Of a DNA stretch of 64,000 nt, positions 28,751-37,122 are shown piece after piece. The DNA is from Burkholderiales bacterium C2 (GTDB lineage Bacteria > Pseudomonadota > Gammaproteobacteria > Burkholderiales > Burkholderiaceae_C). The notes under the pieces were generated by a model, which was given only the letters and a program-made list of their open reading frames with translations, made no database searches and had not been told where the DNA came from. The position numbers and the translations under genes were made by a program. Within the stretch, counting starts at the first letter, position 1; every line of letters starts with the position of its first letter. Location: contig SCOI01000007.1 in assembly GCA_005503085.1 (NCBI GenBank), forward strand, positions 204,660 to 268,659, in the 5' to 3' direction.

Positions 28751-29518
28751 ATGGCTCACATTGCCCGCAAGCGCTTTGGCCAGCATTTCCTGACCGATGG
28801 CGGCATCATCGATGCCATCGTTGCCGCGATCGAGCCGGCCGAGGACCAGGCCCTGGTCGAGATCGGCCCCGGCCTCGGCGCGCTGACCCTGCCGCTGCTG
28901 CAAAGCCTGCCGGCGAGCAGCCGGCCGCTGACCGTGATCGAGCTGGACCGCGACCTGGCCGCCAAGCTGCGCCGCCGCGACGATCTGGAGGTGATCGAGT
29001 CCGATGTGCTGAAGGTCGACTTCGCGGCGCTGGCCGCCGCCAAGGGCCGGCGCCTGCGCGTGGTCGGCAATCTGCCCTACAACATCTCGACGCCCATCCT
29101 GTTCCACCTGCTGGGCTTTGTGGACCAGGTGGTCGACCAGCACTTCATGCTGCAAAAAGAGGTGGTCGACCGCATGGCCGCGACGCCGGGCAACAAGGAC
29201 TTCGGCCGTCTCTCGGTGATGCTGCAGTGGCGCTATCACGTCGAGGCGGTGCTGGACGTGCCGCCCGAGGCCTTTGATCCGCCGCCACGGGTGGACTCGG
29301 CCATTGTGCGCATGCTGCCCTATGCCCAGGCGCCGGCGCTGGACCCGGTGCTGCTGGGCGAGATGGTCCAGGTCGCCTTTTCGCAGCGCCGCAAGCTGCT
29401 GCGCCACAGCCTGGGTGTCTGGCTGGCGGCGCGTGGCTTCGAGGGCGAGTTCGATCTGAAGCGCCGCGCCGAGGAGGTGCCGGTGGCCGATTACATCGCG
29501 CTGGCCCAGGCGCTCTGA
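28751..29518 (+). CDS. rsmA: 16S rRNA dimethyladenosine transferase RsmA/KsgA
   Basis: This enzyme dimethylates A1518 and A1519 (E. coli numbering) of 16S rRNA late in small-subunit assembly. The 255-residue protein begins [14 protein letters not shown], has the SAM-binding IGPGLGAL, the catalytic NLPYNIS and a C-terminal [12 protein letters not shown] helical region. The start is 7 bp after surA; a longer frame through surA is a shadow. pdxA, which often sits between surA and rsmA, is missing here. An intrinsic terminator follows. Confidence 0.95.
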   Translation: MAHIARKRFGQHFLTDGGIIDAIVAAIEPAEDQALVEIGPGLGALTLPLLQSLPASSRPLTVIELDRDLAAKLRRRDDLEVIESDVLKVDFAALAAAKGRRLRVVGNLPYNISTPILFHLLGFVDQVVDQHFMLQKEVVDRMAATPGNKDFGRLSVMLQWRYHVEAVLDVPPEAFDPPPRVDSAIVRMLPYAQAPALDPVLLGEMVQVAFSQRRKLLRHSLGVWLAARGFEGEFDLKRRAEEVPVADYIALAQAL

Positions 29519-29524
29519 AAACAA

Positions 29525-29553
29525 AAAGGGACTCCAGCGGAGTCCCTTTGTTC
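29525..29553 (+). terminator. Rho-independent terminator after rsmA
   Basis: An 11-bp perfect stem AAAGGGACTCC/GGAGTCCCTTT with a 3-base loop, followed by GTTCTT. It begins 7 bp after the rsmA stop. It ends the lptD-surA-rsmA unit. Confidence 0.85.
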
Positions 29554-29715
29554 TTGCGGCGAGCGCGCTGACTTCAGGCGGCGCTAGGCCGCATTCAGCC
29601 ACATCGAGGTATCGAACGCGCTGCTCATCATCGGCATATTCATGCCGAAGTTTGCATTTGCCGATGCCTTGCTGCTTTTTGCAGCCGGCTTCTCAGCAAC
29701 CGGGGCCACCTCAGC

Positions 29716-29752
29716 AGCCCGCTCCCATGACCCGTTTTCTTGGGAGCGGGCT
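29716..29752. repeat. 12-bp inverted repeat at the end of the barstar gene
   Basis: AGCCCGCTCCCA (29716-29727) and TGGGAGCGGGCT (29741-29752) are perfectly complementary around a 13-base loop. The right arm overlaps the barstar stop codon. No U-run follows on either strand, so it is an imperfect candidate for transcription termination or mRNA 3'-end protection. Confidence 0.6.
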
Positions 29753-30146
29753 ACTGAAAAGAATAGAAACAGCGGAACTGGACCTTGCGGTCGGCCCAGT
29801 AATCGGCCGCTTCGCGGAAGACGTCGAGCAGTTGCTCGCGGGCTTCGCGGTCGAAGCGCAGGTTGTCGGGCAGCTGCTCCAGCACCACCACAAAGCCGGG
29901 CTGGGCGCCCGACTTGTGGACCAGATCGGTCATGCAGTCATGCAAGGCGTCCAGGTTCTTGCCGAAGTGCGCCGGGAACAGAAAGGACTGGGCGATGCCC
30001 TCCAGCACTTCCTGCTTGGACTGAGCTTCGCTCAGATTGGCATACAGGAAATGCTGGCCGGCATCCTGGGCTGCCTGGGCCAAGTCCTCTACGCGATAGG
30101 CCCGTATGGCCTGCACGATATTGGGACGGACGGTCTGCAAAAGCAT
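29751..30146 (-). CDS. Barstar family ribonuclease inhibitor
   Basis: A 131-residue cytosolic protein of the barstar fold. Recognisable features are LYANLSEAQSKQEVLEGIAQSF, the signature FPAHFGKNLDALHDCMTDL (residues 78-96) whose acidic helix plugs the RNase active site, and VVVLEQLPDNLRF. AGGAGG lies 8 nt before the ATG. It lies 55 bp downstream of the secreted RNase gene on the same strand, so it is most likely the immunity protein that protects the producer's cytosol. Confidence 0.85.
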   Translation of the reverse strand: MLLQTVRPNIVQAIRAYRVEDLAQAAQDAGQHFLYANLSEAQSKQEVLEGIAQSFLFPAHFGKNLDALHDCMTDLVHKSGAQPGFVVVLEQLPDNLRFDREAREQLLDVFREAADYWADRKVQFRCFYSFQ

Positions 30147-30201
30147 GGTCGCGATCCTCCTATATAGTCACAAGAACTTTTGGCCGCCGGTCACTACGGG
30201 C

Positions 30202-30585
30202 TCAGGGCGCGATGCGCTTGAAGCTGGCGTAATGGTCGTCGGTATAAAAACAAGCATCGGGGTTGGTCGGAGGTTTACCGCCGCATACCAGCCGCCTGGC
30301 TCCGCGGTTGCGGGCGCCTGGCGTCTTGACGGTATATTCGCGGTAGTAGCCCCTGGCCTTGGATGGCAGCAGCCGCTCGCGATTGCCGAACACGCTGCCG
30401 TCCTTGTCGTAGGGGAAGGGCCCTCCGGCAAGCACGAGACGATGTGTGTTCTGGGCTTCGCGCGGCAACGCCGCCAAGGCCACCGTGTCTTGCTGCAGGG
30501 TTACCGACGGCTTGGCATGCACTTCCGTGCCCAGCGCCGCCAGCATGGCGACGGCAAGACCGAACTTGCGCCAAGACGGCCACAT
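30202..30585 (-). CDS. Secreted guanyl-specific ribonuclease (barnase/RNase Sa-like)
   Basis: A 127-residue exported RNase with a signal peptide ending near VHA (residue 24). The mature domain shows the N1/T1 family pattern: LPREAQNTHRLVLAGGPFPYDKDGSVFGNRE, then GYYREYTVKTPG with the catalytic Glu, RGARRLVCGG with the catalytic Arg, and DDHYASF with the catalytic His. Two Cys in the C-terminal third probably form a disulfide. The start at MWPSW gives a proper signal peptide; the frame is open 30 codons further upstream without a good start. It precedes its barstar inhibitor in a probable two-gene operon. Confidence 0.88.
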   Translation of the reverse strand: MWPSWRKFGLAVAMLAALGTEVHAKPSVTLQQDTVALAALPREAQNTHRLVLAGGPFPYDKDGSVFGNRERLLPSKARGYYREYTVKTPGARNRGARRLVCGGKPPTNPDACFYTDDHYASFKRIAP

Positions 30586-30636
30586 CGGTGACCTATCGAG
30601 CAAAAACACGGGTTTACCCTGAATATCGAAAGCAAG

Positions 30637-30665
30637 ATGGTACCGAATGAGGCCGAAAACCTCAA
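30637..30665 (-). promoter_or_regulatory. Candidate promoter for the RNase-barstar operon
   Basis: On the reverse strand TTGAGG (30665-30660) and TACCAT (30642-30637) are spaced by 17 bp, about 50 bp upstream of the RNase start codon. Each hexamer matches the sigma-70 consensus at four positions. The surrounding 150 bp is AT-richer than the average of the window. Confidence 0.35.
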
Positions 30666-30790
30666 GCCGCCACACCCTTGTTGCGGGGCTATTGCTGCTT
30701 AGTTAGTGTGCGCACGCATTCGTGGATATATAGGCTGTGACAGCACTCTCGAAGTTGAAACTGCTATGGTGAGCTCTTACAAACTTTTGT

Positions 30791-30815
30791 AAAACGAGGC
30801 CTGTCACGGCCTCGT
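30791..30815 (-). terminator. Second hairpin downstream of maeB
   Basis: Reverse-strand stem ACGAGGCC/GGCCTCGT with a 6-base loop, followed by TTTT. It is tandem with the stronger terminator 20 bp closer to maeB and may serve as a back-up. Confidence 0.55.
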
Positions 30816-30835
30816 CACGCACCCGGATGGGGCGT

Positions 30836-30861
30836 AAAAACGCCCCGCAAGCGGGGCGTTT
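30836..30861 (-). terminator. Rho-independent terminator of maeB
   Basis: Reverse-strand stem AAACGCCCCGC/GCGGGGCGTTT with a 2-base loop and a T-run, starting 20 bp after the maeB stop codon. Confidence 0.8.
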
Positions 30862-30880
30862 CGAGGGGCCGGGTGCGTTT

Positions 30881-33175
30881 TCAGCGCGCGGCGTTGGCGT
30901 CGGCCACGGTCAGCGCCGTCATATTGACGATGCGACGCACGGTCGCCGAGGGCGTCAGCACATGCACCGGTTTGGCCGCGCCCAGCAGCACTGGGCCGAT
31001 CGCGATGCCACCGCCGGCGGCGGTCTTCAGTAGGTTGTAGCTGATGTTGGCGGCGTCGATATTGGGCAGCACCAGCAGATTGGCCTCGCCGCTCAGCGTG
31101 CTGTTGGGCATCAGCTGGGCACGGTAATTGGCGTCCAGCGCGGTGTCGCCATGCATCTCGCCATCGACCTCCAGCCAGGGCGCCTGGGTCTGGATCAGGC
31201 CCAGGGCCTCGCGCATCTTCAGTGCCGAGGGGCAGTTGCTGGAGCCGAAATTGCTGTGCGAGAGCAGGGCGGCCTTGGGCCGGATGCCGAAGCGCATCAG
31301 CTCCTCGGCTGCCATCACAGTGATCTCGGCCAGCTGCTCGGCGCTCGGGTCGTAGTTGACATGGGTGTCGACCAGGAAGACCTGGCGGCCCGGCAGCATC
31401 AGGCCGTTCATGCAGGCATAGGTCTTGACCCCGGGGCGCTTGCCGATCACCTGGTCGATGTACTGCAGGTGCATCGCGGTGTTGCTCCAGGTGCCGCACA
31501 GCATGCCGTCGACCTCGCCCTTGTGCAGCATCATGCAGCCGATCAGGGTCAGTCGGCGGCGCATCTCGATCTTGGCGAGCTGCTGGGTCACGCCCTTGCG
31601 CTCGGTCAGGCGGTGGTAGGTCTGCCAGTAGTCGCGGTAGCGCTCGTCGTGCTCGACGTTCACCGTGTCGTAGTCGCGGCCTTCCTGCAGGCGCAGGCCG
31701 AAGCGCTCGCAGCGCTGGGCGATGATCTCCGGGCGGCCGATCAGCGTGGGCCGGGCCAGGCCCTCGTCGACCACCACCTGGACCGCGCGCAGCACGCGCT
31801 CCTCTTCGCCCTCGGCATAGGCGACGCGCTTGTTGGCGGCGCGCTTGGCGACGTTGAAGATCGGCTTCATCGTCGTGCCCGAGGCGTAGACAAAGCTCTG
31901 CAGCTTCTCGCGGTAGGCGTCCATATCGGTGATCGGCCGCGCCGCCACGCCCGAGGCCTGCGCCGCCAGCGCCACCGCCGGCGCGATCTTCATCATCAGG
32001 CGCGGGTCGAAGGGCTTGGGGATCAGGTACTCGGGGCCGAAGCTCAGGTTCGCGCCGGCATAGGCCGCCGCCACCACCTCGCTCTGCTCGGCCTGGGCCA
32101 GCTCGGCGATCGCGTAGACCGCCGCGATCTCCATCTCGTCATTGATGGTCGTGGCGCCGCAGTCCAGCGCGCCGCGGAAGATATAAGGGAAGCACAGGAC
32201 GTTGTTGACCTGGTTCGGATAGTCGGTGCGGCCGGTGGCCATCACTGCATCGCTGCGCACCGCGGCCACCGCCTCGGGCAGGATCTCGGGCGTCGGGTTG
32301 GCCAGCGCGAAGATCAGCGGCCGCTCGGCCATCTTGGCCACCATCTCAGGCTTGAGCACGCCGCCGGCCGACAGGCCCAGGAACACATCCGCGCCCTCGA
32401 TCACCTGGCCCAGGCTGCGCAACTCGGTCTTCTGCGCAAACACGGCCTTGTCCGGGTCCATCAGCTCGGTGCGGCCTTCGTAGACGACGCCGGCCAGGTC
32501 GGTCACCCAGATGTTCTCGCGCGGCAGGCCCAGCTTCATCAGCAGGCCCAGGCAGGCCAGCGCGGCCGCACCGGCGCCCGAGGTCACCAGCTTGACGCTC
32601 TTGATGTCCTTGCCCAGCACCTTCAGGCCATTCAGGAAGGCAGCGCCGACGACGATGGCCGTGCCGTGCTGGTCATCATGGAAGACCGGGATCTTCATGC
32701 GCTCGCGCAGCTTGCGCTCGACATAGAAGCAGTCGGGCGCCTTGATGTCTTCCAGGTTGATGCCGCCAAAGGTCGGCTCTAGCGCGGCGATCACGTCGAC
32801 CAGCTTGTCGAGATCGTTCTCCTGGATCTCCAGGTCGAACACATCGATGCCGGCGAACTTCTTGAACAGCACGCCCTTCCCTTCCATCACCGGCTTGGAG
32901 GCCAGCGGGCCGATATTGCCCAGGCCCAGCACGGCGGTGCCGTTGGTGACGACGGCGACCAGGTTGCCGCGCGAGGTGTAGCGGAAGGCGTTGGCCGGGT
33001 CGGCGACGATCTCCTCGCAGGCGAAGGCCACGCCCGGCGAGTAGGCCAGCGCCAGATCGCGCTGGTTGACCAGCTGCTTGGTGGCCGCGATGGCGATCTT
33101 GCCGGGCGTCGGAAACTCGTGGTACTCCAGTGCGGCTTGACGGAGCTGGGCGCTTTTTTGTTCGGACGTTGACAT
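30881..33175 (-). CDS. maeB: NADP-dependent malic enzyme (MaeB type, malic enzyme fused to phosphotransacetylase-like domain)
   Basis: The enzyme oxidatively decarboxylates malate to pyruvate with NADP+, supplying NADPH and pyruvate. The 764-residue protein has the malic domain ([32 protein letters not shown]), a Rossmann segment [14 protein letters not shown] near residue 195, and from about residue 430 a phosphotransacetylase-like domain ([30 protein letters not shown]). In MaeB this second domain is regulatory, not catalytic. The start [10 protein letters not shown] is used; two further in-frame codons precede it. A DctSR-like system diverges upstream. Confidence 0.95.
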   Translation of the reverse strand: MSTSEQKSAQLRQAALEYHEFPTPGKIAIAATKQLVNQRDLALAYSPGVAFACEEIVADPANAFRYTSRGNLVAVVTNGTAVLGLGNIGPLASKPVMEGKGVLFKKFAGIDVFDLEIQENDLDKLVDVIAALEPTFGGINLEDIKAPDCFYVERKLRERMKIPVFHDDQHGTAIVVGAAFLNGLKVLGKDIKSVKLVTSGAGAAALACLGLLMKLGLPRENIWVTDLAGVVYEGRTELMDPDKAVFAQKTELRSLGQVIEGADVFLGLSAGGVLKPEMVAKMAERPLIFALANPTPEILPEAVAAVRSDAVMATGRTDYPNQVNNVLCFPYIFRGALDCGATTINDEMEIAAVYAIAELAQAEQSEVVAAAYAGANLSFGPEYLIPKPFDPRLMMKIAPAVALAAQASGVAARPITDMDAYREKLQSFVYASGTTMKPIFNVAKRAANKRVAYAEGEEERVLRAVQVVVDEGLARPTLIGRPEIIAQRCERFGLRLQEGRDYDTVNVEHDERYRDYWQTYHRLTERKGVTQQLAKIEMRRRLTLIGCMMLHKGEVDGMLCGTWSNTAMHLQYIDQVIGKRPGVKTYACMNGLMLPGRQVFLVDTHVNYDPSAEQLAEITVMAAEELMRFGIRPKAALLSHSNFGSSNCPSALKMREALGLIQTQAPWLEVDGEMHGDTALDANYRAQLMPNSTLSGEANLLVLPNIDAANISYNLLKTAAGGGIAIGPVLLGAAKPVHVLTPSATVRRIVNMTALTVADANAAR

Positions 33176-33333
33176 AGGCAATTCGAGGCGTTTGGGCTGG
33201 CGTGCCCCATGGCTGAGCCATGAGTGGCCGGCGATTGTAGGGATCAGGCCCGAGTGTGGACCGAGATCGGCGCGAATTGATACGCGAAACTGCGCATCTG
33301 ATTCACCGCCGCAGACAGGATACTGCGGCCTGC

Positions 33334-35442
33334 ATGGACACGACCGAGCGCTCCGCCTCCCCCTCGCCCGCGCTGCCGCTGTGGCGGCGCTGGCGCCGCG
33401 CGCTGCTGTGGGGCGCGCTGGTGTCCCTGCTGCTGATCGCCCAGACCCTGCTGGTGGCGCTGACCCTGAGCTACGAGGCCTCGCGGGCCCAGGAGCAGGC
33501 CGACCAGGCGGCCGCCGAGGTGGCCGCGCGCGCCAAGCAGATGGCCGGGCGCGAGCTGCAGGGCCTGCAGGCCCTGCTCTGGCAAAGCCTCAATGACAGC
33601 CGCTGGCGCGACGATGCCGGCGAGATGCTGCGCCGCACCCGGCCGCTGCTGCGGCTGGAGCACCGCGACGTGCGGCGCGAGGTGGTCGAGGCGGTCGACT
33701 CGCCCTATGCCGCGCCGCTGTTCACGCAGATCCGGCGCGAGCAGCTGCAGCTGGAGACCGAGCTGGCCTGCTCGGCCGCCGTGCGCCATGGCTCCCAGCT
33801 CTACTCGCGCAGCTACTTCGTGCCGCTGCCCGGCGGCGAGGGGCTGGAGGTGGTCGATCTGTGCCTGCCGCAGCTGCGTGCCGGCGAGGTGACGGCCTTT
33901 CTGGTCGCCACCGTGGGGCTGCGCCAGCTGCTGGAGGAGGCGGTCACGCCGGAGCTGGCGCGGGTGCATGAGATGTCTTTTGTCGAGGGCGATGGCACCC
34001 GGCTGGCGCGCACCGGGTTGACACGCGGCGCCGGTGTCTATCTCGCCGAGCGCGTCGTCGACCTGCCGGGCCTGACCCTGCAGCTGCGCGTCGACAGCGC
34101 CGCCGGCGAGCCGCAGCTGATCCCCAATCTGGCCACCGCGCTGGTGATGGGGCTGTCGCTGGCGCTGTTCGCCGTCGTGCTGCTGCTGGCCCGTGACGGG
34201 CGCCGGCGTGCGCTGGCCGAGGCGGCGCTGGCCGAGTCGCTGAGCTTTCGCCAGGCGATGGAGAACTCGCTGATCACCGGCCTGCGCGCCCGCGACATCA
34301 ACGGCAATATCACCTACGTCAACCCGGCCTTCTGCGCCATCGTCGGCTTCGAGGCCGCCGAGCTGCTGGGCCAGGCCACGCCGCCCTACTGGCCGCCGGA
34401 ATTCATCGAAGTCTACCGCGACCGCCACCGCGACCGCAGCGCCCGCTGGGAGGCCGGCCAGGAGCAGCGCCAGGGTTTCGAGACCGTCTTCATGCGCCGC
34501 AACGGCGAGCGCTTCCCGGTGCTGATCTTCGAGGCGCCGCTGAAGAACGCGGTCGGCAAGCAGACCGGCTGGATGAGCGCGGTGCTCGATGTCTCGGCCC
34601 AGCGCCGCATCGAGGAGCTGTCGCGCCAGCAGCAGGAGCGCCTGCAGGCCACCGCCCGGCTGGCCACCGTCGGCGAGATGGCCTCGCTGCTGAGCCATGA
34701 GCTGAACCAGCCGCTGGCCGCGATCGCCAGCTACGCCACCGCCTCGCTGAACCTCTTGACCCGCGAGGCCGACGATCCGCAGACCCCGGCGATGGTGCGC
34801 CAGGCCGTGACCCGCATTGCCGAGCAGGCCGAGCGCGCCGGCCGCGTGATCAAGAGCGTGCACGACTTCGTGCGCCGGCGCGAGCAGGCCCGCGAGCCGA
34901 TCGCGGTGGACCAGTTGATCGATGCGGTGCTGCCGCTGGTGCGTCTGCAGGCCCGCAAGAGCGGCACCCGCATCGATATCGATCTGCCCACGCCCGCGCC
35001 GCGCGTGCGCTGCGACCGCACCATGGTCGAGCAGGTGCTGCTGAACCTGACCCGCAATGGCATCCAGGCGATGGACGGCGCCACGCCGCTGGCCGAGCGG
35101 GTGCTGACCCTGAGGGTCACGCAGACCCAGCCGCGCTGGGTCACCTTCTCCATCATCGACCGCGGGCCCGGCATCGACCCCGGCGTGGCGCAGCAGCTGT
35201 TCACCCCCTTCTTCACGACCCGCAGCGAGGGCATGGGCCTGGGCCTGAGCCTGTGCCGCACCGTGGTCGAGCAACATGGCGGCGCGATGGATTACGAGAG
35301 CCACACGGTGGCCTCCGCGACGCGGCCCAGCGGCACCGAGTTCCGCTTCACCTTGCCGGCCGATACCATGGCGTCCGAGGAGAGGACGAAACTCGATGCA
35401 ACAGACGCCCACCAAGCTGCCGATGGTCTACCTGGTCGATGA
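33334..35442 (+). CDS. DctS-like sensor histidine kinase (C4-dicarboxylate type)
   Basis: A 702-residue membrane kinase. Helix 1 at about residues 24-46 and helix 2 at about 262-282 enclose a periplasmic sensory domain of the PDC/Cache type. A PAS domain follows (NSLITGLRARDINGNITYVNPAF), then HisKA with phospho-accepting His in LLSHELNQPLAAIASY, and HATPase_c with NLTRNGIQAM, DRGPGIDPG and GMGLGLSLCRTVVEQHGG. This layout matches DctS/TodS-like kinases that sense dicarboxylates. The divergent maeB supports a role in malate or related acid use. The start ATG 33334 lies only about 10 bp after a GATACT sequence. The regulator gene overlaps its 3' end by 47 bp. Confidence 0.88.
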   Translation: MDTTERSASPSPALPLWRRWRRALLWGALVSLLLIAQTLLVALTLSYEASRAQEQADQAAAEVAARAKQMAGRELQGLQALLWQSLNDSRWRDDAGEMLRRTRPLLRLEHRDVRREVVEAVDSPYAAPLFTQIRREQLQLETELACSAAVRHGSQLYSRSYFVPLPGGEGLEVVDLCLPQLRAGEVTAFLVATVGLRQLLEEAVTPELARVHEMSFVEGDGTRLARTGLTRGAGVYLAERVVDLPGLTLQLRVDSAAGEPQLIPNLATALVMGLSLALFAVVLLLARDGRRRALAEAALAESLSFRQAMENSLITGLRARDINGNITYVNPAFCAIVGFEAAELLGQATPPYWPPEFIEVYRDRHRDRSARWEAGQEQRQGFETVFMRRNGERFPVLIFEAPLKNAVGKQTGWMSAVLDVSAQRRIEELSRQQQERLQATARLATVGEMASLLSHELNQPLAAIASYATASLNLLTREADDPQTPAMVRQAVTRIAEQAERAGRVIKSVHDFVRRREQAREPIAVDQLIDAVLPLVRLQARKSGTRIDIDLPTPAPRVRCDRTMVEQVLLNLTRNGIQAMDGATPLAERVLTLRVTQTQPRWVTFSIIDRGPGIDPGVAQQLFTPFFTTRSEGMGLGLSLCRTVVEQHGGAMDYESHTVASATRPSGTEFRFTLPADTMASEERTKLDATDAHQAADGLPGR

Positions 35443-36043
35443 CGAAGAGGTGGTGCGCGACGCACTGGCCTGGCTGCTGCGCTCGCGCCGCCTGCTCTCC
35501 GAGGGCTTCGGCAGCGCCGAGGCCTTCGAGGCCATGCTGGACGCCCGGCCCGGCCACGGCGCCGGCTGGCCCGACGCGCCGTCCTGCCTGCTGCTCGATG
35601 TGCGCATGCCCGGCACCAGCGGCCTGGCCCTGTTCGAGCGCCTGATCGAGCGCGGCATGGCCGCCGCGCTGCCGGTGATCTTCCTGACCGGCCATGGCGA
35701 TGTGCCGACCGCGGTGGCCGCGGTCAAGCGCGGCGCCTTCGACTTCGTCGAGAAGCCCTTCTCCGACAACGCCCTGGTCGACCGCGTCGAGGAGGCGCTG
35801 GCCGCCAGCGCCGCCGCGATTGCGGCCCGCCAGAGCCAGGGCCAGCTGGCCCTGCGCATGGCCGAGCTGACCGAGCGGGAGCGCGAGGTGATGGCTCTGG
35901 TCGTCCAGGGCCTGCCCAACAAGCTGATCGCCGATCAGCTCTTCATCAGCGTGCGCACGGTCGAGGTGCACCGCGCCCGGGTGTTCGAGAAGATGAACGT
36001 CAAGTCGGCGGTCGAGCTGTCGAACCTGCTGCGCGACGGCTGA
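35396..36043 (+). CDS. DctR/FixJ-like response regulator
   Basis: A 215-residue two-domain regulator. The receiver has acidic DD in YLVDDEEVVRDAL, the phospho-acceptor Asp in CLLLDVRMPGTSG and the Lys in FVEKPFSD. A LuxR-type DNA-binding domain (LTEREREVMALVVQGLPNKLIADQLFISVRTVEVHRARVFEK) covers the last 65 residues. Its start lies inside the kinase gene, so the pair is translationally coupled and almost certainly cognate. It probably controls dicarboxylate uptake or maeB; no uptake gene is next to it. Its 3' end overlaps the convergent kelch gene by 44 bp. Confidence 0.92.
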   Translation: MQQTPTKLPMVYLVDDEEVVRDALAWLLRSRRLLSEGFGSAEAFEAMLDARPGHGAGWPDAPSCLLLDVRMPGTSGLALFERLIERGMAAALPVIFLTGHGDVPTAVAAVKRGAFDFVEKPFSDNALVDRVEEALAASAAAIAARQSQGQLALRMAELTEREREVMALVVQGLPNKLIADQLFISVRTVEVHRARVFEKMNVKSAVELSNLLRDG

Positions 36044-37028
36044 GCCGGTCCAGCCGGGCGCTGGTCTGGTCCAGCCCGGGCCGGCGCGCGCCGCCCAGCG
36101 CATAGAGGCTGCCGTCCAGGCTGACGACGCCCAGTCCATGGCGCGGCTCGGGCATGGTCGTCGCGACGCGCCAGCTGCCTAGCCCGGGGTCCAGGCATTG
36201 CACCTCGGCCAGCACGCCGCCGCCGTGCTCGGCGAACTCGCCGCCCAAAGCGCAGAGCCAGCCGCCCAGCTGACCCAAGCCATGGGCGGCCTGAGCGAAG
36301 GCCAGCGGCGCCTGGGCCTGCCAGCGGCCCGTGGCCGGGTCCAGGCGCTGCACGCTGCGCAGATTGGCGCCGTTGTAGCGCCGCCCGCCGACCAGATAGG
36401 GGCTGCCCTGAAAGACCGCAGCGGCGGCGCTGCTCTTGCGCTCCGGGCCGGCGGCCAGCCGGCGCCAGCTGCCGCCTGCCGGGTCGAAGACCCAGTGCGC
36501 GTCGGCATCCTCGTGGTCGCCCCACTGCGCGTTGGCCTGGCCGCGCGGGCTGCGGCCGCTGGCCAGATGCAGCTCCCCGCCCAGCACAAAGGCGCCGGTC
36601 TCGGTCAGCGCCTCGGGCAACTCGGCCAGCCGCTGCCACTGCGTGGCGCCGTCCTTCAGCGCCAGCAGATCGCGGCTGGCGCACCAATCACCCCCGGCGC
36701 AGCGCACAAAGCCGCCGATCAGATAGAGCGTGTCGCCCTGGCTCAGCAGCTGGGCATGGTGGCGGCCCTCGGGCAATGGCGGCCCCAGCGACCAGCGGTC
36801 CTCGCGCGGCTCGTAGATCTGCAGCGCCTTGCTGAGATGGCCGTTCGCCGCCGGCAGCTCGCTGCTGAGCCCGCCGGCCACGACGATGCGGCCCCGGTGC
36901 AGCGCCGGATAGATTTCCTGCACGCCGATGGGCATAGGCGCCAGGGTCTGCCACTGCAGCCCGTCATCGGCCTGCGCCGCCCCCAGCCAGGCCGCGCACA
37001 GCCCTGTTCCCACCCTTAGCCAGCTCAT
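36000..37028 (-). CDS. Kelch-repeat beta-propeller protein, exported
   Basis: A 342-residue protein with a short signal peptide ending AAQAD. Kelch blades recur: ALHRGRIVVAGGL, SQGDTLYLIGGF, VLGGELHLASG, FQGSPYLVGGRRYNG, LGGWLCALGGEF and LDGSLYALGG, each a hydrophobic strand ending in Gly-Gly. It is therefore a six-blade propeller in the periplasm. There is no catalytic signature such as that of galactose oxidase. The ligand is unknown. Confidence 0.8.
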   Translation of the reverse strand: MSWLRVGTGLCAAWLGAAQADDGLQWQTLAPMPIGVQEIYPALHRGRIVVAGGLSSELPAANGHLSKALQIYEPREDRWSLGPPLPEGRHHAQLLSQGDTLYLIGGFVRCAGGDWCASRDLLALKDGATQWQRLAELPEALTETGAFVLGGELHLASGRSPRGQANAQWGDHEDADAHWVFDPAGGSWRRLAAGPERKSSAAAAVFQGSPYLVGGRRYNGANLRSVQRLDPATGRWQAQAPLAFAQAAHGLGQLGGWLCALGGEFAEHGGGVLAEVQCLDPGLGSWRVATTMPEPRHGLGVVSLDGSLYALGGARRPGLDQTSARLDRLSRRAAGSTARPPT

Positions 37029-37122
37029 CCCCCGCCTCCCGGTTGCCGTTTCATGGACCCGTTCGACCGACAGACCGATCGATGGGCGGCGAGAGCTTAG
37101 CGGCAGCTTTCTTCAGGGCGGA

